From the NCBI GenBank assembly GCA_009809945.1, contig WTPW01001266.1, forward strand, positions 64,444 through 128,443: a stretch of DNA of 64,000 nt. The letters run 5' to 3'. How positions within the stretch are numbered: position 1 is the stretch's first letter; each line of letters opens with the position of its first letter. Both the position numbers and the translations under genes were made by a program. Below, one piece after another: positions 58,207 to 64,000 of the stretch. The stretch is from Gigaspora margarita (taxonomy: Eukaryota; Glomeromycota; Glomeromycetes; Diversisporales; Gigasporaceae). Under the pieces are notes generated by a model that saw only the letters and a program-made list of their open reading frames with translations, was not told the origin of the DNA and did not search any database.

Positions 58207-58640
58207 TAGTGGTGTGTGAGCGCAATGCCGTAATTGGTCGTAACTTTTGTATTGTTTTTATTTTACAAAAACTCAATTATATCGTGATCCAGTAATCCAG
58301 ATTGGATGATTTTGATACCATTCAATTCATCTCGATGAGTCAAATCGAGTGGTACCAAAATCATCCAATTCGGACCATTGGATCACAAGGTATTCGCAAA
58401 TTCGCAAATAACGATTCAATGAATTACGGCAAAAAAAATGCCGTAATTCAGTTGTAATTTATTAAATAGTTTTTCCATGAATATTTTGTAATCCAGTGAT
58501 TCGAATTGGCTGATTTGGGTACCATTCGATTCGTCTCATCGAGACAATCGAATGACATCAAAACCATCCAATTGGATTACTGGATCATGATATAATTGAG
58601 CTTTGAAAAAAAAAATTACGGCATTGTGCTCACACCACTA
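58207..58640. mobile_element. hAT-type foldback, 434 bp, two inner palindromes
   Basis: Ends TAGTGGTGTGTGAGCGCAAT and reverse-complemented TAGTGGTGTGAGCACAATGC; flanking 8-mers CTTCCGAC and CTTCTGAC match at 7 of 8. Inside, two similar sub-palindromes (around TCATCTCGATGAGTCAAATC and TCGTCTCATCGAGACAATCG) are joined by GAATTACGGCAAAAAAAATG, with CCGTAATT repeated at ends and centre. Confidence -1.
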
Positions 58641-58649
58641 CTTCTGACT

Positions 58650-59870
58650 TTCCACCCAATTTTTCAACAAGCTATTTCAAACCACTCACATTAATAGGAT
58701 GATTTCTAAAAAAGGTGTGGGGTGCAATAACTGCGTCAATGGACGTCAATTTCTTTTGAATCGACGTACTTGCCATCCTCAATCTTATTGATGTCATTAA
58801 ACAATAACTTAATCTGTTCTGGAATTTTAATCGTACTTGTGAGTCGGATTCTAAGAACAGATATTAAATGACCCACCTTCTGTAAACTTCGATGTGCAAT
58901 TATATTGAGGTGTCATAAAGAGAATGAAAGTAACTTTGTTATTTTCATCAATAATCATGTTGATAATATGTTTACTAATTCCCAAACAAGAATAAGATTT
59001 TTGTGATCATATATATCTCTATGTATATTCTTGTTGTTCATAGGTACAGATAATGATTTCTAAACGGTCAGCTTCTTCCTTATGGAGCTAATAAAGCATG
59101 TTTTTCTTTTAGGTCAGATTGGTCTGCATCTGGTCCAAGCAATTGATCCGAATTTTTTGCAGCATCATATTAATATCGATATTCCAACTTTTTCATAGTA
59201 TTGTTTCTTAACTGTTAATATTCGTAATATCATTACCGTAATGTTCTGGAATTTCCAATTAAGGGTACGATTTCTAAGTACATTTTTTATTATTTTTCAT
59301 TTTAAGCAAGAATATCCAAAGTTCTTACATTAAGATTTAATAAAATTTACAAACCTTATTCTCACATATGGTAGGAGTCTATATAGCAGATCACATTGCG
59401 GTTAAGAGGTTATACATTGATCAGAATGTTCTAAGTACAGAAGTATCCCGCAATACCGCAAATTTTATTATCATGAAGAGATATTGTGACAAATGCAAGA
59501 AACTCTACATAAGCTGCTGAGACTCTAGAACCAGATGCAACTGCTTTATCTCGATAGCTTCCACATAACAATTAGTGTTTTGATAAATCATAGCTTGCAG
59601 ATCTTTTTTTAGCTAGAACCACTGAACCTTTAAACTCTAAATAAATAATTATTGAATAAAATAATAATTTGAAAAGAATAATTGGAGAATAAATACCTGA
59701 AAATTCAGCTTGAGGATCGATATCAAGAAAAGTTTTTAATTGCTCTACATCATATGTTGATTGATTGCTGGATAGGCCATTTAACCTTAAATAATCAGAA
59801 TCGAGATAGACCATTTTCCTGAAGAAATTGGTTACGATTTGTAATATGATCCTCATTAGACAAATTTTAT
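58650..59870 (-). pseudogene. Unidentified gene remnant
   Basis: Minus-strand stretches with coding texture but no intact frame. At 59856-59572: MVYLDSDYLRLNGLSSNQST, YDVEQLKTFLDIDPQAEFS, a likely intron of about 60 bp ending near 59643, then EFKGSVVLAKKRSASYDLSK. Further down SGSRVSAAYVEFLAFVTISL (about 59450-59540), NSDQLLGPDADQSDLKEKHA (about 59095-59160) and LLFNDINKIEDGKYVDSKEI (about 58750-58820). I do not recognise the family, so no function is assigned. Composition is less AT-rich than the adjacent repeats, consistent with a decayed host gene. Confidence -1.
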
Positions 59871-60446
59871 AACATTTTAATTTTTAATTTTATTATCTTT
59901 TAGTAGAAGATGTGAATTTAATTATAAATTTACTCGTGGCTTATATTAAATTATACGTTGATTCGAGGCTTATATTTAGTTATACTTTTACTCGTGGCTT
60001 ATATTTAGTTATACTTTTACTCGTGGCTTATAACTTCCTCTTTTTTTTTTTGATTTTATTAGAAGTTTTAAATTTGATGCGTATTTAATTTGAAGCGATT
60101 ATAGCTAAGACTAAGGACTATGAATTGTGATAAAAAGTAGAGGTCAAGCATGTCTATTTTTTTTTTTGAAAGAGCGAATAACTTCTAAGTATTATATATA
60201 TTGTATATATATACTTTACCATAGTTATCACAATTCATTTATTCAACTTCACGATTATCATTGATCTCATTTGACTTTAATACATACCTATTTTATCATA
60301 ATCATCACAATTTATTTAATGATTAAGGTATAGTCATCGATCTCATTTGACTTTAATATATCATAGCTATCACAATTCATTTATTAAAATTCGTATTATA
60401 GGTATCGCTATCGATATTAATACGTATATTTTATTAAATTAATATA

Positions 60447-60643
60447 CCAGGTGGGTGAAAAGTAACTGGACAATGCCGTTTTTTAATCACTATGATTATC
60501 TTAACGTTTAGTGATCATTGCAATAAACTCAAAATTATAATTTTTTTTATTATTATATATTTTACATAAATAATAATTAAAAAATATAGTTCTATCGGAG
60601 ATAGTAAAAAAAGGCGCTGTCCAGTTACTTTTCGCCCATCCGA
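60447..60643. mobile_element. Tc1/mariner-like MITE, 197 bp
   Basis: Ends CCAGGTGGGTGAAAAGTAAC and reverse-complemented TCGGATGGGCGAAAAGTAAC continue to TGGACA, with TA on each side (60445-60446; 60644-60645). Confidence -1.
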
Positions 60644-60739
60644 TATACGTACTTTAAATTAATACAGTATTGGATAGCAAAAAACATCCACTTTTTATAT
60701 ATAAAATATAAAACTCTTATAACTCAAAAACAAATAACT

Positions 60740-61585
60740 TCTGTAGGCCTTGGTACACCATCTCGAATGGGAGCCTTTGGGCGCACAAATCCAAGGAACC
60801 GGAGAAACGGAAACCCGTTTGGCAAGCCCCGAGTAAGGAGGTAGCAAAGATCTTCGACAGTGCTACCAAAACCAGAATATCGGAAATCGGAGCCGGAGAA
60901 TCGGACGATAAGACCCTCGTGGAGGGGGTTCACCAACCTGGCCGCCGGAGTCGCACCGGAGGAAAAGGACCTATGTTTCGGAATTAGGTACCAAGGGAAG
61001 AAGGCCATATCGACCCTTCCGGGCTAACTGGTTTGGAAGTTTGTGGATCCGGTATAAGGACCGGTAGGATGGTGAGGTGGGTGCTGGGGTTGGAGCGAAC
61101 CTTACAAGGGCAGAAGTAGGTAATGGTAGCGGTTTAGGTAACCCCTGGACTGCAAGTGTATAGGTAAAGCTGTAGCGTAAGTTACCGAAGTGTAGGTAAT
61201 ACCTGGGTGGGACAGGGACTGCTCTACCAAGTTTTCCGTCGAGGATAAATTAGTCCTAAGGGTGGTGATTAGCATCCGGTACGAACTCCAGGTTTAGAAA
61301 CTGGTGGCTGTACCGGTGATACAAGATGGGTTGGCAGGCNNNNNNNNNNNNNNNNNNNNNNNNNNNNNNNNNNNNNNNNNNNNNNNNNNNNNNNNNNNNN
61401 NNNNNNNNNNNNNNNNNNNNNNNNNNNNNNNNNNNNNNNNNNNNNNNNNNNNNNNNNNNNNNNNNNNNNNNNNNNNNNNNNNNNNNNNNNNNNNNNNNNN
61501 NNNNNNNNNNNNNNNNNNNNNNNNNNNNNNNNNNNNNNNNNNNNNNNNNNNNNNNNAAAAAAAAAAAAAAACAAAAAAAAAAAAA
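60740..61585 (+). mobile_element. tRNA-headed retroposon, copy 4, 5'-truncated
   Basis: Direct repeat ACAAATAACT on both sides (ending at 60739 and 61594). Starts within the body (CTGTAGGCCTTGGTACACCA, identical to copy 1 at 17860-17880), lacks the tRNA head, carries core GAGGATAAATTAGTCCTAAG (61241-61260), then an N gap (61340-61556) and a long A-run. Best preserved body: long stretches match copy 1 and the GC content is high. The gap hides part of the tail. Confidence -1.
61340..61556. other. Assembly gap (N run)
   Basis: Run of N inside retroposon copy 4, next to its A-run. Confidence -1.
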
Positions 61586-62316
61586 CAAATAACTTTAAAA
61601 AAAATCTGCCTTATAGATTTGTTGCTTTTAGCCTAGTCTACAATTCTGTTAGAATAGATTTTTATTTTTGTTATAAAATTAAAAAGTTATTAGAGCTTAA
61701 AGTTTATATGTAATCAAAAATTTGGCATTTAATATGAATATAAAAAAAATTATTTATATAAGATTTTAACCAATCAGAATTTGTTACGCACAATTAGCCA
61801 ATCATATTTGATTATAAATCTCAAAATTTGGCGTTTTTTTAAAAAAAATGGATTTTTTTGCTGTCTGGTATTATATTTTTATTGATATTTATTTATGTTT
61901 ATCACATTTATTTGTGAGAAACAATATGATATATGGGACAACTTAATATAATTGGCCTGCATTTCATGTTTGTTCCTCACATTGCGTTTATTAAACTTAA
62001 TTTTTACAATGAGTGTTGGAATTAGAAACTTCTAGACAGTCTAAATCCTGAAATTCATGATTTGGCAATAATAGAATTTTGAAAATAACTATGAATAATC
62101 ATAAAAAATCATTTATTTTTATTGATTAAATGGTGTGAAGATAATAATTCACTAGGAACTTTTTCACAAGCGGTTCCAATTGTTGCAGAATGCCAATTGT
62201 TAAAATATACACTATAGTATTTGCAAAATTGTAATTCTATAATTTTTTTATACGGTAATTCAGTGTAGATTATTGGTCATTTTCTGATAATTAAGGTTGG
62301 TTTAATTAGATTCGGT

Positions 62317-62544
62317 CAGTGTTGTATATTGGACGTTTTGTGGACATTTTGGACATTCATTCAAATTAAGATAATATATTTTAATTTTTTAAAATGAATC
62401 CAGCACCTAAAAAAATATATAATTATATATTTATTAAATTAATTTATTAATTATTTAAACTTTGGACATAGGCTTGGACAGTTTTGGACAATCTTGGACA
62501 CTTGGACAAAAACATAGTTTGGGCACGTCCAATGTACAACACTG
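62317..62544. mobile_element. hAT MITE, 228 bp
   Basis: Ends CAGTGTTGTATATTGGACGT and reverse-complemented CAGTGTTGTACATTGGACGT; flanking 8-mers GATTCGGT and GATTCAGT match at 7 of 8. Repeated TTGGACA motifs at both ends. Confidence -1.
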
Positions 62545-62559
62545 GATTCAGTGTTGTAT

Positions 62560-64000
62560 AATTAATAGAATTAATTGTTTATGTTTGTGACTCATTGATT
62601 CTAGTTTGCTAAGAATTCTTTATTCTGTAATCAATCATTTATCACTGACACAATATGATCATATTTGTTAGTGAATTTCTTGAGTAATTAAATTAGCTCT
62701 ATTTACATCAATAAGAAATTATCCTGGAATGATATTACTGCAGGATTATTATTGTTAAAAAAAACCCCCAAAAATCTATTAAAAACATTGGGAACATATA
62801 TGAATACGCGAGGCACATATGCCATTTAAAAAGTATTGCTTATGTTAATACTTGTGCATATTGAATATTTTGATTGAGGTGATTGGTCTAACCGGTGACT
62901 ACAGAGGATATGTAGAATCTACATATGATCTAATTTTATTGGCTGATTTTGGCGGTCATCGGAGAATTCTAAAATGGAAATTTGAGTTATATTGGTCGAG
63001 TGGTGTATATTTTGCCAAAGTAACCATTAAACCCAGATTAAAATTCTATAATTTTATCCAGAGTATGTTACTCCAGATTATTTAAAATATCCTATTTATA
63101 GTTTAGAATTTGATATCTAAAACAGCTTCATTTGTTATAATTCTATAACGCTGATTATTTTAATAAATTTTTTTATCTTTAATATACATATATCTTTACA
63201 TCTGGAGTATGAACCACTCTATTAAACAATCTAGAATGATGTAGCGTTGGGGTTCTACGTCAGCTATGTAAATCAAACCTATATCAGGTCCTATTATAAA
63301 TTTTATTATTGAAGATTTTTTACTAATCAAAATTTTAATATATAACGATAATAGATTAGTTATATATTTTATTACAGCAATATTTATTACACTGTCAGTT
63401 AATAAAGCGAATTTATTAGCGAAATATGTGATTAAAAAGAGTTGACGCAATATTTGGCCCAAATAATCGCGGTTGAGCTTGAATTATTTTATTAATCATC
63501 TTTGTCGTGCAGTTTCGTTTGTGCTTTTCTAGTCGAATTTTGTTACAGTTCTTCAGTTGAGATCGACGCTTTTATATACCCATTGCTATATATAAATCAA
63601 AAATAGATGCCCAGCTCTAACTTTACCATAATTCGAAGTAATATTTTGTAAAAATTAAGATTAAACCTCTATAAAAAAAGTTACGAAGCNATTTTTTATA
63701 ATTAAATAAAAAAAAAACTTATAATTCAGTTTAAATTTAAAATTTTAACGTCGTTTAACGGCATTTAACGCTAAAAAATAGAAATAATGGACTTGGAACC
63801 AATGTTTTATTAACTTTGTAAATATATTGTGTAAGAAACAATTGGTTTTTAAAAAACTTTGAAAAAAAAAGAAATTCGATCTGTGTATCTAAATGAAGTT
63901 TGGGCAATTTTTATATTTAATTTATATGATATACTTTTGAATTGGTGAGATCATCAAAAATCTTCTAATAATAAAATGTTAAGGGGACTTGATATAGATT
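62560..64000. other. No recognised gene to window end
   Basis: A 77-codon plus frame (62852-63085, VESTYDLILLADFGGHRRIL) and an 88-codon minus frame (63196-63462, ending DVEPQRYIILDCLIEWFILQ) have some coding texture, but I recognise neither and see no supporting gene structure. One unresolved base at 63690. Possibly exons of a gene beyond the window. Confidence -1.

Larger units (their letters stand above)
60665..61868. mobile_element. TA-flanked MITE copy 2, split by a retroposon
   Basis: Ends CAGTATTGGATAGCAAAAAA and reverse-complemented CCAGACAGCAAAAAAATCCA with flanking TA. Subtracting the insertion at 60740-61585 and its TSD leaves about 350 bp, matching the uninterrupted copy at 40101-40445. 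Confidence -1.

Noticed and set aside
61256-61636. Reading frames across the second N run
   Set aside because: Same artefact; the underlying sequence is retroposon copy 4.
1-64000. CRISPR arrays, operons, bacterial promoters, LTR or virus-like elements
   Set aside because: Repeats are inverted-end transposons and minisatellites; spliced genes show a eukaryote; no reverse transcriptase, integrase, capsid or LTR pair was recognised.

Overview
This is a very AT-rich eukaryotic window. One intact-looking host gene lies in a dense, multiply nested landscape of DNA transposons, MITEs, foldback elements and a tRNA-headed retroposon. Short GT-AG introns (mostly about 60-100 bp), a fungal-style NatB auxiliary subunit gene, abundant hAT, piggyBac and TA-targeting elements, and extreme AT bias fit an early-diverging fungus. 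An arbuscular mycorrhizal (Glomeromycotina, Rhizophagus-like) genome is my best guess; this is inference. Two runs of N show that it is a scaffold. I recognised no LTR or virus-like element.

Layout. (1) 152-4597: a decayed piggyBac-type transposon carrying a small MITE, inserted in a short tandem repeat. (2) 4814-20412: a 'Russian doll' of nested insertions. TA-flanked inverted ends enclose a second inverted-end pair (5124/18473), then an 8-bp-TSD element (8498-16657), then a minisatellite split by a full-length hAT element (9787-15519, TSD GTGGCAGT), which itself holds three palindromic inserts. A tRNA-headed retroposon (17041-18015) and other MITEs sit in the outer layers. (3) About 20.5-22.4 kb: a decayed copy of the A-rich element seen at 6.1-8.0 kb. 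(4) 22446-26116: another nested TA-flanked element. (5) 26290-29538: foldbacks with Harbinger-like and hAT-like inserts. (6) 29.5-34.3 kb: minisatellite, foldback, a third A-rich element copy, a gap and a second tRNA-headed retroposon. (7) 34518-39883: a second hAT element on the minus strand, with a seven-exon transposase whose four long introns each carry a palindromic insert. (8) 40-50.6 kb: MITEs, a third tRNA-headed retroposon, a decayed piggyBac on the minus strand and a TA-flanked foldback. (9) 50966-56238: the NAA25/Mdm20 gene, 25 exons on the plus strand. (10) 56.2-64 kb: MITEs, gene-like remnants I cannot identify, and a fourth retroposon copy inserted in a MITE.

The NAA25 product is the auxiliary (ribosome-anchoring) subunit of the NatB N-terminal acetyltransferase. 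The transposons are not expected to work with it, although two of its introns carry MITEs. Many mobile elements were delimited here by eye from terminal inverted repeats plus target-site duplications (TSDs), which makes them unusually well supported for unaided reading.
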